Below are positions 10,212-20,106 of a stretch of DNA of 31,591 nucleotides, piece by piece (position 1 is the first letter of the stretch; the number at the start of each line of letters is the position of its first letter). Where the stretch lies: NCBI GenBank assembly GCA_003971905.1, contig RSEE01000192.1, positions 1 through 31,591 of the forward strand. The letters are read 5' to 3'. The position numbers were made by a program, and so were the translations under genes. This stretch comes from Moniliella sp. 'wahieum'. Lineage: Eukaryota; Basidiomycota; Moniliellomycetes; Moniliellales; Moniliellaceae. A model generated the notes under the pieces. That model worked only from the letters and a program-made list of their open reading frames with translations, did no database searches and was not told where the DNA came from.

Positions 10212-10280
10212 CCCTCTCCCCCAAATGCAACCCCCACCCCACTTCCCCCCGCCGCCACCCCTCATTGTCCTCCTTCACAT

Positions 10281-12095
10281 ATGCCCCCGCTGGCTCCGTC
10301 GCTTGCACCTCGCTCCTGGGCCCAGTCCGTCGCCCACCAGCTGCGCCCGTCGCCCACCCCGCCCTCGGCGCCCACCCTCACCCTCCTCCTCGCCACCACT
10401 GCCGGCTACCGGCCTTGCCACCCTTCTTATCGGCCGTGCCTCTGCGCCACGCCGTCTACGTCGTGTGCTGGCCGCTCGCACCCGTGCCACGGATCTCCTG
10501 CACAGCAAACTCAATGCCGAACGAATGTTCCGTGCTCAAGCCGAAAACCAAGTTAAACGCGTCCAGCACGAAGCTAACTCGCCGCTCGCCACTACACCCC
10601 CCCTCCCTCCTCCAAGCCCAACCACAACCAGTCCGTACCTCCTTTCCTGCTGTAGGGTCAACCGCAGCTGCCGACCCCACGCCGACAGCGCCTTCGCAAC
10701 AATACGTTACCTCGCCTTCCAATTTACCCATTGCTGGTGATATCCAACTCTCTTCTCCTTGTACTTATCCACTGCCTGCACCCTAAGCATTGCTCAGAAC
10801 TGACTTTTTTGTACTTTCCACTGTGCCCACACCTCCGCCTCAGGCTTGTATGGCAAACCCAAAGATTCAACTCGGAGCCGTTTCTGCCTGGTTTCGCCTG
10901 ATGGATCGCCCTGCGTATCGGCATCGGTCGCGGTGGTCGATCGCCATGGCAATAAAGATAGGTCACCCTTTTCCCCGTGTGTACGTTCATTACGGCCCTT
11001 CTAGCTCTTCCACAGACCTAAGCACTCACCCTGTTTCTGTTCCAGATAAACGGGTGACGGAGGAGAGAGTCACCAAACCTGTCGGACCTACCATTGCGTT
11101 GCCCCCATCTGCTCCCATCGTGCTCAGTCGGAGCAACGAGATGAGGGACAAAGCCCACAGAGAAAGAGTCCGAGAAAGGCTCTGGATCTGAACCTGATGT
11201 CGTGCCGCGACCCTTCGTCCCCGCGTTCTCCCTCGCCCCGTGACAGTTGCAGCGACCGATGCCAACAAAGCCAGCGGTACAACACTCCCTTTTGCACCCA
11301 GTCCTAGTCCGGCTGTGAAGAAGACAGGGACTAATGCCAATCAACCTCCTGTCACCATGTATCAAGCCCCTACTACACCGCGTCCCACCACGGCTATCCC
11401 ACCGCAAACACCTGTCGTGGTGCAACGCGCGCGAGACCCCAAAGCCGAGCCAGAGACATTCAGTCAACAAGCCGCATCCCGTCCCATGGCGTTACCGCCC
11501 AGACCCCAGTTGTGGTATCGCCTACGCAGGTCCAAAACAAATGCATCTACTGCGTGTGGCGGCACATCAAGTTGCACCCACCTTCAGTCCACCGTGGTTA
11601 AAGCTGATTCCGTACCACGTCCGACCATTGCCTGCCCCCACAAACTCCAATTGTGGTGCAAGCTGCACGAGGACTTGAGGGGAGAGATCGACCCTTGCCA
11701 CTCCCCGACCAACCATGGCGATCCCCCCGCAGACGCCTATCGTGAAGCAGGCTGCGTCGCTTGCCAGTGGCACGGCGCAATCGACCCCTTTTGGTACTGA
11801 AAACTAACTCCCTGAAGAAGTCTGTAAGCAATGGGCTTGTGCCCAACCGTCGACACGGACGTCGCGGCGGGTCTCGATTGTCCCGACTCCACTTTGTTGG
11901 GTGTGGTGGGATGAGGACCAACATGGGATTATGCCGTCTACAGTGCAAGACACGACCGTGCCCGTAGAACGGGATACGGCGCACGACGCAATGGTGATGC
12001 TGGAAGAGATGGTGCGGAAGCACCAAGACGAGGCGACGAAGAGTACGGCGGGCCGGCTCAGTGAAGACAGATTGTCGAGCCCTAAGCATGAATAG
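10281..12095 (+). CDS. Unrecognised Pro/Thr/Ala-rich protein with four PPQTP repeats
   Basis: I do not recognise the family. The coding signal moves between frames. It begins with a Pro/Arg-rich N-terminus, then a basic helix (RVLAARTRATDLLHSKL, followed by AERMFRAQAENQVKRVQHEA, about 10465-10580), then disordered Ser/Pro/Thr sequence. An intron is predicted at 10981-11045 (65 nt, donor GTACGT, acceptor TTCCAG). After it come EKGSGSEPDVVPRPF and VTVAATDANKASGTT. Four imperfect repeats of RPTxAxPPQTPxVVQAA lie near 11405, 11500, 11640 and 11730. The C-terminal end (about 11930-12095) has a helical segment, AHDAMVMLEEMVRKHQDEA, and ends SPKHE. At least four frame changes are required. The start is uncertain: 10281 is favoured by the TATA box, while 10225 is also an ATG. 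No membrane segment or enzyme motif is visible, and the product is probably mostly disordered. Confidence 0.5.
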
Positions 12096-13070
12096 AGAAG
12101 CGGCCTGGTTGAAGACCTCTCCTGTTGCGGACAAGAAGGAGAAGTGAGGGTGAGCCTTGGGAATTGTATATAAGCCGAATGTTCCCCCCCTTTTATTCGT
12201 TCTCTCGTTCCTTGTCCATCTGGGGACATGGAAGCTGTACCAATACATTGTCTATACGTTTCGTATGCTTTCCTCGATTGACAGGAGAACCACGCGGGGT
12301 TTTGTCGTTATACAGTGTCAGCGTGTAGTGTGGCGCCCCACACACGCTCTCTTTGCCGCTCCTTTTTTGTTTGTAGGGCAAGGAGAAGTATATTTTCACA
12401 GAACCAAAATGGATTGTCTAAACGTCTGAACTGTGAACTGCTAACCGAGATTGGACAGGAATGAAAACGATGAGTTTGCCTATTCTCCTTATCCACCCTC
12501 CGACGTCACAAACAAGATACTGCTTGAATGAGAGTCCAATGGTTGCGCTTGGATCAATTGATGACCCTCAACATTCGACTTCAGTCAAGAGACCAAGCCT
12601 CAAGTCCTGGAACGAGCCTATGTAGTATTGGGGAAATGCACTCTCCACACACACCCCATATATATTCTTCCAAGGGTTGGCCTTTGCGTAGCGTCACATG
12701 TGTGCACAAACCGGACAGCGAAATTCGATGGGAAGCAGTAAAGGCTGCACCATATGCAACGAGGGAGAACGATCTGCATAGTCAGCCAGCTGCCCCTTCT
12801 CGTTATTCCACCTCGTGTCTGCTGTGTGGAGCCTCCGCGACCATTCCAAAATCCAATGGCGTGCAACGTTTCGCAACCCGCCCGGATACTATAACGGGGT
12901 CAAATTTGAAACTGTGCACGTTCGTTGCCTGCGTCAATTGATTATGATTTCCGGGGCAGTATTTGAGTTGTGAGTCACAAGTGCACAAATCTCCAAGTCC
13001 CAAGCCGGGTTGCGCGCCAAAGGCAGCGACTCCCACACCACCACCGTCCCCTCTCTACTCGTCAGCCGCG
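12096..13070. other. Intergenic region upstream of methionyl-tRNA synthetase
   Basis: No gene is seen. A GTATATAAGCCGAATG sequence near 12167 followed by a CT-rich tract resembles a core promoter but has no coding region that I can attach to it. A CATATATATTC sequence near 12657 and the CT/CA-rich stretch 13030-13065 precede the synthetase ATG and may belong to its promoter and leader. Confidence 0.5.
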
Positions 13071-15219
13071 ATGGGCTCTCTCTCCGCCAGCCCGTTTCCC
13101 ACGTCCCCCACACCTTCTGGTCCCCAGTACGTGGCGCCTTCCGTCGCACCAGCCAAGTATACGGCCCAGTCTGCGCCGACCCAGATCTCTCCCACCCTCT
13201 CCTCGGTGCCCTTGGCGGAGCGCAGCGATGCCGAGCGCAATGTGCTCATCACCTCCGCCCTCTCCTATGTCAACAATGTGCCCCATCTCGGCAACATCAT
13301 TGGATCGACGTTGAGTGCGGATGTGTATGCTCGTTACAGCCGCTCGCGCAACCGCAACACGTTGTACATTTGTGGCACGGACGAGTACGGTACGGCGACC
13401 GAAACCAAGCATTGGAAGATGGTGTGACGCCACAGGAGCTGGTGGACAAGTACCACGCCCTTCATAAGATTGCCTACGACTGGTTTGATATTGGGTTTGA
13501 CTATTTTGGTCGCACCACGACCGAGTGGCAAACGAAAATTGCCCAAGACATCTTTCTCAAGCTCCATGCCAATGGCTTTGTCGAGGAGCGCACCATCACC
13601 CAACTGTACTGCGACAAGGACCAGCGCTTCCTGGCGACCGTTACGTGGAGGGAATTTGTCCCAAGTGTGGTTACGAAGATGCTCGTGGCGATCAGTGCGA
13701 CAAGTGTGGCTCCTTGTACGATGCGATGGAGCTGAAGCATCCGCGGTGCAAGACGTGCAACTCGACCCCGCTCCCAAAGAGACCAAACATATCTTTCTCC
13801 GCATCGACTTGCTCAACCAGCGACCGAGACGTGGGCGCGCCAAGCGGCCGTCGAAGGAGCTGGAGCAGCAACTCTGTCCACATTACCGAGAGCTGGTTTA
13901 AGGAAGGCCTGCGACCGTTTAGCTGACGCGTGATCTCAAGTGGGGGGTGAAGGTGCCATTGCCCGGGTACGAGGACAAGGTATTTTACGTGTGGTACGAT
14001 GCACCGATTGGCTATCCATCCATCACGGCCAACTATGCGCCGAGTGTATGGGAGGCGTGGTGGAAGAGCCCGGAGCAAGTGTCGCTGTACCAGTTTATGG
14101 GCAAGGACAATGTTCGCTTCCATACTGTCATCTTCCCCTCGACGTTGATTGGCACCAAGGACAAGTGGACCAAACTGCAACAGATCAGCACAACCGAGTA
14201 CCTCCAGTACGAAGGAGGCAAGTTCAGCAAGAGCCGCAACGTTGGAGTATTTGGTGATAAGGCGGCCGAGACAGGGGTACCGGCCAGCGTATGGCGGTAC
14301 TATCTCTTGGCCAACCGGCCTGAAACGGCGGATTCCAGTTCTCCTGGGCCGAGTTTATTGCGCGCAACAACAATGAACTCTTGGCCAATCTGGGCAACTT
14401 TGTCAACCGCGTTCTGACTTTGTCGCCAAGATACCAAGGGATCTTGCCTCCCGTTCCAGCCGAGCTGACCGATGCCAAAGCCGAAGGACACGCGCTCTAT
14501 GCGGCGCTGGTCAAGGACGTCAATGTGCTGCTGGGCCAGTATGCGGACCATATGGAGGCGGCCCGGTTGCGCGCTGGGCTTCAAACCGCAATGGCCATCT
14601 CGGCCCGGGGCAACCTGTTTTTAACCGAGTCCAAGCTGACCAAGGCGCTGTTTGTCGAGCATCCCACCACGTGCAACGCCGTGGTTCATGCGACAGTCAG
14701 CCTCATCTACCTTCTCAGTGCCGTCGTTGCGCCCTTTATGCCGTCGACTGCCAATGACATTTGATTCAGCTCAACGCACCACCTCGGGCTCTACCTCTTC
14801 CCCCAGAGGCCGGACAGAAGGGTGGCATCGGCCATTGGGCCCCGCCAGAGCTACTGGCCGATCACACCATCGGCAAGCCTAAGCACCTTTTCAAGCCCAT
14901 CGATCCCAAAATGGAAGAGGTGTGGCGGACCCAGTTTGGCGGAGCCAAGCCAAGGAGAGACGGCCAAACCGGCTCTGAGTAAATCACAAGCAGCCAAGCT
15001 TGCGAAAAAGGCCAAAAAGGAAGCAGAGGCGCGGCGGCGGCCAAGATCCCCAACACTCCCGAAGCCAAGGCGTTGCGGGCCAAGATTGAAGCACAGGGCG
15101 TGGCCGTGCGCGAGGCTAAGGCAGCAGCCAAAGCGGATGACTCCAAGCAGGCGGCTGTCGATGCCAGCGTCCAAGAGTTGCTGCAGCTCAAGGAGCAGCT
15201 GGCTAAGCTCTCGGTTTGA
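13071..15219 (+). CDS. Cytosolic methionyl-tRNA synthetase (frameshifted)
   Basis: The enzyme charges tRNA-Met with methionine using ATP. Class I signatures are present: [15 protein letters not shown] followed by the HIGH-equivalent PHLGN (13281-13295), [13 protein letters not shown], a zinc knuckle [18 protein letters not shown], the [20 protein letters not shown] strand, and the KMSKS-equivalent KFSKS (14220-14234). The anticodon-binding helical domain follows ([17 protein letters not shown]). The C-terminus carries a Lys/Ala-rich linker and a WHEP-like helix pair with [19 protein letters not shown] and [14 protein letters not shown]. There is no N-terminal GST-like domain: the ATG at 13071 opens a Ser/Pro-rich leader of about 50 residues. 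About ten frame changes are needed (near 13410, 13635, 13776, 13829, 13857, 13923, 14335, 14761, 14955, 15030), nine equivalent to one missing base. No intron is evident. The position usually occupied by Pro in ALPYVNN is Ser. Confidence 0.93.
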
Positions 15220-15390
15220 CGTCGTGGTCCCACCGCTGTGGCTACTGGTTTAGTTTTTCCCCTCCTTCATCCATCCTCCTTTCCCCAGTACATTGGACCA
15301 GGACAGGACAGACCTAGCAGATAGTCAAGGGTATCGTATATCATCGTTGCACAACAAGACGCAGCATGCGAGGGATCGTCGTCGCTGGGC

Positions 15391-15817
15391 TCACACCAGG
15401 CGCCAAACCAACCAGAGCAAGATGACGCTGGCCATGACGGTCAACGTGAGGCGCCAGCCCTGCAGATTGACCACCTTTTGGGTAAGACTGGTCGAGGAGC
15501 GCTGCAGGCTGCGGCCGAGGCCGTCGAGCGCGCGCTCGGCCCCAGGAAGGAGCGAGGTGCGCTGGGCCTCGGCATCGGCGTGGATGTCGACGGTGACCGC
15601 GTGCTGGAGCGAGGGTGGGGGCGGCGTGGTCAGGGAGCAGCGCCGCGCGGAGCAGCGCAGAGGAGTGGAGGATACGCACCAGATTGCGCACCTGGGAGTG
15701 GAGGGCGCCCAGGGCAGCGTCGTTCTGCTGCTCGTACGTGCGTGCGCCGTCGAGGACATGGCGGATGGCGGCGGCTGGGCGGCCTGAATGCGTATCGCCG
15801 CGCCACCCATGACGCAA
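15391..15817 (-). CDS. Bet1/Sft1-type Qc-SNARE
   Basis: This is a small tail-anchored SNARE acting in ER-Golgi or intra-Golgi membrane fusion. Exon 1 (15817-15680) ends in a SNARE heptad start, YEQQNDAALGALHSQVRNL. A 76-nt phase-0 intron (15679-15604, donor GTGCGT, acceptor CTCCAG, minus strand) joins it to exon 2 (15603-15391), which continues HAVTVDIHADAEAQRTSLL. The Gln in DAEAQ aligns with the central-layer Gln of Bet1 (EVREQN context). Exon 2 then ends with a single hydrophobic segment, LTLTVMASVILLWLVWRLV, immediately before the stop, as expected of a C-terminal anchor. Total length of about 115 residues fits Bet1 or Sft1; I cannot decide between them. The gene is intact without frameshifts from the proposed ATG at 15817, although the first 20 residues are not conserved-looking and the start could lie elsewhere. 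It converges with the synthetase gene across about 170 bp. Confidence 0.82.
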
Positions 15818-16261
15818 CGTGGCAGCGGAATCTGCCCTGCCGCTTCCGCCTCGCGACCCAGAATGGGTGATCCAGTTTTTTTCGTGGTGGTGAATGTTTC
15901 ATCTCACGTTCTCCCGTTCTCCCGCCCGTCAACTACCTACGGTTTGCCCCTGGGGCTAGAGAGTGTCTGTCCTACGCGTGCCGGGCAATTGACGATGGGC
16001 CGTGGCTACCACTGGGCTGTGCGCCCCTGGCGCAGGTAGCGCCGATACGTTTTGCACTATGCATGGACAGGTCCAAAACATATACGACCGTTCAAAACGT
16101 TAACAAACGTCAGACGCTGCGCAATAAGCCGAGCACTTGTCATTCCGTGATCTGCCCAAATAATGCAGCGCACACGTGGCTTTGGCCTGCTGCTGTGGCT
16201 TGTCCAGGTTCAAGCTCTAGAGAGTTCAAGCTGACGTTCAGGCCTTCAGGTCGACGTGACC

Positions 16262-16455
16262 CGCGTGTGACCGACCAGGAGGCCTGCTCAGGCGGAGGCC
16301 GCCCCTAATGCGCCAAAACTGAGGACCCCTCAGTGCCTCCGCCTCATCAGCCTCTTAGGTCTCATCTCAGGGTCTCGGGCTTCTGGCCGCAGTATGGCGG
16401 CTTCAGCCCCAGGAGGCCTCAGGCCTCAGGGACTCTCAGATCTCAGATCTCAGGA
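16262..16455. repeat. CTCAG / GGCCTCAGG low-complexity tract
   Basis: CTCAG or CCTCAGG words occur more than ten times within about 190 bp, including GGCCTCAGGCCTCAGG and three consecutive TCTCAGA-type units. It looks like a degenerate tandem array rather than a coding region. Confidence 0.75.
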
Positions 16456-17097
16456 CGTAGGTAGTTGGAGGACGTTTCGTGTCTTGCTCCAACAAATGAC
16501 GTGCTCGTTTCTCCCCCAAAGTTGACTGACATGTGACACGTTGACCCCGCCCCCCAGTCCTGTGCTGCACACAAGACTGTACATTCGGTTGGTGTACCGA
16601 TCACTCAGGCACTCTCGGTGGGCATTTCGTACCTATGGGCAAACCTGCATCCACACTATATGGCTAAATTGATTATTGCTGTGGCTTTACACGAGTTTTA
16701 ACCCTGTCTCCACAAAAGCTTCGTAAAAGTATAGTAGGATGCGACTCGGTAAGAAATATATGGCCCCTTGAAAGTCTGAGGCACCGCGCTCCACACTACT
16801 TGGGATGAATTCGCCGCGCAAGATTCGTCCAGATGGCATGGCTGGCATCATGGCAGTAGTGGGTGTGGGTGTGGCATATACCGCAGGGGGGCTATGGCGT
16901 TGGGTGCAGTAAGTATAGGATGGCGGGGCTTGAAGCTTGAAGTTCAAGCGTCTGCCAGCAGCGCCGTCTCGGTGCCTTTGATTGATGCGCGGGGACATGG
17001 ACAGTAGATCCATCGGCGCAGACACGCTCTAAGGCCGAAGGGGGGAAAGGCGGCTTGGTGACTCTACTGTGTCGAGCGAAAAAGAGAAAACAAAAAT

Positions 17098-17119
17098 TGA
17101 TCATCGATGATTAATGATT
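17098..17119. repeat. ATCGAT word
   Basis: TGATCATCGATGATTAATGATT is an AT-richer version of the ATCGAT clusters found at 1811, 2807, 7055 and 7098. It is again outside coding sequence. Confidence 0.65.
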
Positions 17120-17582
17120 GGGTGTCACCGGTCACCGTCACCATCTCACCACACTGGCCACACTCCTCCTCTCCCACAAGGCGCTGAACCTCCGGCAGCA
17201 GGCACGGCGCCTGTGCCCCCGCATCCAGCCTCGTATCGTTTGTCCCGTGGTGCGAGCTATTTTGCCGAAGCGGCGGGACCAGGAACCACCAGCCAGCAGC
17301 GCCCAGGCCTGCCAGGTGTCAGCACATGCCGTGAGGCACTCGTGAGGCCTGAGGCCCTGTTAGATCGTAGCGCTTACAGCCGGCATCTGCCTGCTGTGGT
17401 TTGGGTAAGATTGCGTGCGCGCTGCGTGAGACCGCCTTTTCATCCGTGCACTGTCCAGTCGCCTCCCTACTCCCACAGCCACACGCCAAAACTATAGTGC
17501 CTTCTGCCTCTTGCCTCTCTCTGTCTCTGAGCAGGAGTGTGCGTGGCGGGCCTCCCAAAATTCTCTCTGACGCGGGTTTATT

Positions 17583-17588
17583 TATAAG
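17583..17588 (+). promoter_or_regulatory. TATA box of the amino acid transporter gene
   Basis: TTTATTTATAAGAGG is followed by a long pyrimidine-rich leader (about 17600-17865) before the transporter ATG. The composition change and the box support transcription starting near 17610-17630 with a leader of about 240 nt. Confidence 0.55.
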
Positions 17589-17865
17589 AGGCAATATCCC
17601 CCCGACTCCACACCTCCTTTTGTTCTTTCCCGCTTCAAACACCCGCACCCTACTCTCGTCCCTCTACCGCTTTGCCCGACCCAGCAAGCAGCCAATTCGC
17701 ACAAGATCTTCACTTGTGTGCCGTGTGCTTTCCTACCGTGGCCCGACGCCCACTCGAACCTTGAAGCTTCTCCCTAGCCCCCTTCGCACCAAGCTTCAAC
17801 AAGAACCTTCGCCCATTTACCGTCCATCACTCCATCTCGTGCACATTTCCGCCCACACTTTTCCC

Positions 17866-19459
17866 ATGTCGGTCTACAGTCCTCATTCGGATAAGTTCTC
17901 CGATCACAGCCCAAGCGCAGGCACGACCAAACATCCATCTCAAGCAAGAACGGCTACAGCCACACCAAGGCAGAAGGCCACCCGGACCAGACCATTGAGG
18001 AGGCCTTTTTTGACCCGAACAATGCTGATTCTGCCAAATACAAAAAGTTGTCCTGGTTTCAACTGGGCTTGCTCTTGCTCGTCGAGGCGGTTGCGCTTGG
18101 CAGTTTGTCCCTCCCAGCATCCTACGACACGGTCGGCATGGTAGCCGGTGTGATTATCACCTTTGTCGTTGGGCTCCTCACCCTCTACACCGCCTATGTT
18201 GTGGGCGCGGCCAGCAACAAATATGCTGACCGTGTGGTCTCTTACAATGATCTGGTTGCCCTTATGTGGGGGCCTGGGGCGGTGAGCTGTGCGGAATTGC
18301 CTTCGTCGTCTTCCTAACGCTCGCCAACGGTAGCCACGCTCTCACGGGCGCCATTGCATTGGAGACAATTTCCGATCAGCGGGGGTGCAACCTTCTCTGG
18401 TCTGGTGTCTCTGCCATCGTCTTGTTTATCCTCGCCCTGCCCCGGTCCTTTTCTGAGCAATCCTGGCTTGGCGTGGCCGACTTTATCAGCATCATCACCA
18501 GCATCTTGATTACCATCATTGCTACTGGTACGTCTTTTCTTCCTCTCCCAAACTCATTCAGCGTCCTAGTGTATATCTCATTACTGATCCTCGTTTTTGC
18601 TCCACACCAGGTGTGTCTTCCCACGGTGGTAAGGGAATTGATATCTGGGTCGGCGCCCCGACCAACCCAAGCCCTCCATTTTCTGAAGTCATTGTGTCGG
18701 TTGTCAACATCGCCTTTGCCTTCAGTTTTGTAGTCAACCAACCCTCGTTCCAAACCGAACTCAAGAACCGTAAAGACTACATGAAGGTACGAACATCACC
18801 CTTCCCCTGATTTGGCATTACCTCCATTAGCCACAGGATACTGACCCGGGTGCCTCTGCTAGTCGGTTTCGTTGCTGATGGCAGCGGAGTGGATCATCTA
18901 CATTCTGACTGGCGCCTTGATTTACGCCTTTGTGGGCAAGGGGGTGCCTTCCCCTGCGCTTCTGGCATCTAGCCACACTGTTCGTCGGATCGGATTTGGT
19001 ATTGCTTTGGTCGTCATCTTTGTGTCGGGCTCATCAACACGGTTGCGCTGCCCGTTATGTGCATCACCGCATCTTCAAAAACACGCCTCACAAGTACATC
19101 TCCACCCCTCTTGGAATTGGGGCGTGGGTGGCGATTGTATTTGGCTTGACCGTGATTGGCTGGGTGGTTGCTGAGGCCATCCCGGCATTCAGCCTCATTC
19201 TTAGCATCATCTCTGCCATTTGTGTGTCCGGCTTCTCGTTCTATTTGCCAGGCTTCATTTGGTTCTACCTCTTGCGCGAAGGCGCCTGGAACAGCTCGGC
19301 CAAGAACATCGCACTGAGCATCCTCAACACTTTCCTTATTCTTCTTGGATTCTTCTTCTTTGTCGGAGGGATGTATGGCTCGGTGGTCCAGCTGCGGGAC
19401 ACATACCGTACAACGAGGCCAGTACTCCCTTCTCGTGCCAGTGGAACCACAGGTCATGA
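17866..19459 (+). CDS. Amino acid transporter, AAAP family (fungal Mtr-like)
   Basis: This is a multi-pass permease of the amino acid/auxin permease family, most like fungal Mtr-type neutral amino acid permeases, acting at the plasma membrane or vacuole. The ATG at 17866 opens MSVYSPHSDKFSDHSPSAG. The cytosolic N-terminus contains IEEAFFDPNNADSAKYKKLS, then the first helix (FQLGLLLLVEAVALGSLSLP) and about ten more hydrophobic segments. Characteristic parts include SFVVNQPSFQTELKNRKDYM in the middle and a PFSC motif near the C-terminus. Two introns are clear: 18528-18610 (83 nt, GTACGT...CCAG) and 18787-18862 (76 nt, GTACGA...CTAG). Frame changes near 17936, 18272, 19028, 19055 and 19411 all correspond to one missing base. 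The stop at 19459 follows PFSCQWNHRS. Substrate cannot be told from sequence. Confidence 0.88.
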
Positions 19460-20106
19460 GAGGCGGCTCTTTTTTGCTGATGTGTGGAGATGCTGCAACC
19501 CCATCTTTTTTTACCCACCCGGACCGGTCGCTATTACCCCCTCCTTTCTCTCTAGCGTTTACGTTGGTTGCGATGTTCATCACGACTTGATCTTAATGCA
19601 GTGTGTGCGAAACAAAACGAACTCAAGTGAACAACTATAGCCATACCTGTTTTTATAGCGGTTATAGCAGGGTGTAGTATGTCGCCCATCTCTGTGGTCA
19701 CGTGCAACGGGGCTCATTACGCCAGCGCTCTGTTTTGCGTGGGAGGGTTGGGTGTGTTTTTGGGTTAAATTAGTATAGCCGCTGCTGTTCGCTCTCGGCT
19801 GTTCTGGCCACATCAGTTCCCACTTCCTCCTCGGTCGCTTGTGCGTCTGCCTCCCTCCCACACACCACCACTCCCGAGCCCCTGTGTGCTGGATCAGGTC
19901 CGATGCCCTCCCCTGTCTGGTTTCGGCGGACCACGCCGACGCGGAGCACAGCCACTGTGCATCAAGCAACTTGGGCACCCCCCCGGCAGTCGTATTGCCA
20001 TCACCACGACCGTCCCATGCCAGGAGGCAGACTCCCCTCTTCCTTCTGACGTTACCGACACCCGATTGGTGATGGTACCCCCCTCGCTGTCTCCTCGTCG
20101 AGACCA
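19460..20106. other. Intergenic region before the CM1 coiled-coil gene
   Basis: The stretch includes transporter 3' sequence and the upstream region of the coiled-coil gene. The frame at 19841-20110 stays open up to the proposed ATG and, with one missing base near 20105, would extend the coiled-coil protein upstream by up to about 90 residues of Pro/Thr-rich sequence. No other gene is seen. Confidence 0.45.

Larger units (their letters stand above)
8178..10280. other. Gene-poor stretch with one possible gene remnant
   Basis: There is no gene I can support. A TATATAAGCAGCC sequence at 8381 precedes a pyrimidine-rich tract like a promoter, but no coding region follows. The minus-strand frame 9087-9332 is annotated separately as a possible remnant. 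The tract 8400-8560 is rich in CT. Confidence 0.5.
15818..17865. other. Intergenic region between SNARE and amino acid transporter
   Basis: About 2 kb without a recognised gene. It contains a CTCAG/GGCCTCAGG-rich tract (16262-16455), AAGCTT words (16204-16235, 16929-16949, 17761-17799) and an ATCGAT word (17098-17119). The right end holds the transporter promoter and a pyrimidine-rich leader. A minus-strand open frame at 16687-17025 shows no family pattern. Confidence 0.55.

Noticed and set aside
12167..12200. Core promoter of an extra gene
   Set aside because: TATATAAG and a CT tract are present, but no coding signal follows before the synthetase.
11598..12248. 216-codon minus-strand open frame
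   Set aside because: It overlaps the plus-strand gene with the PPQTP repeats and has an Arg/Leu-rich composition typical of an antisense shadow.
13071..15219. Programmed -1 frameshifting as the reason for the broken synthetase
   Set aside because: The breaks have no common heptamer or downstream structure that I can see. They occur at about the same density in all other genes, and one break goes in the opposite direction.
16687..17025. 112-codon minus-strand open frame resembling a transposase piece
   Set aside because: I could find no catalytic triad or terminal repeats, and the residue pattern is not convincing.
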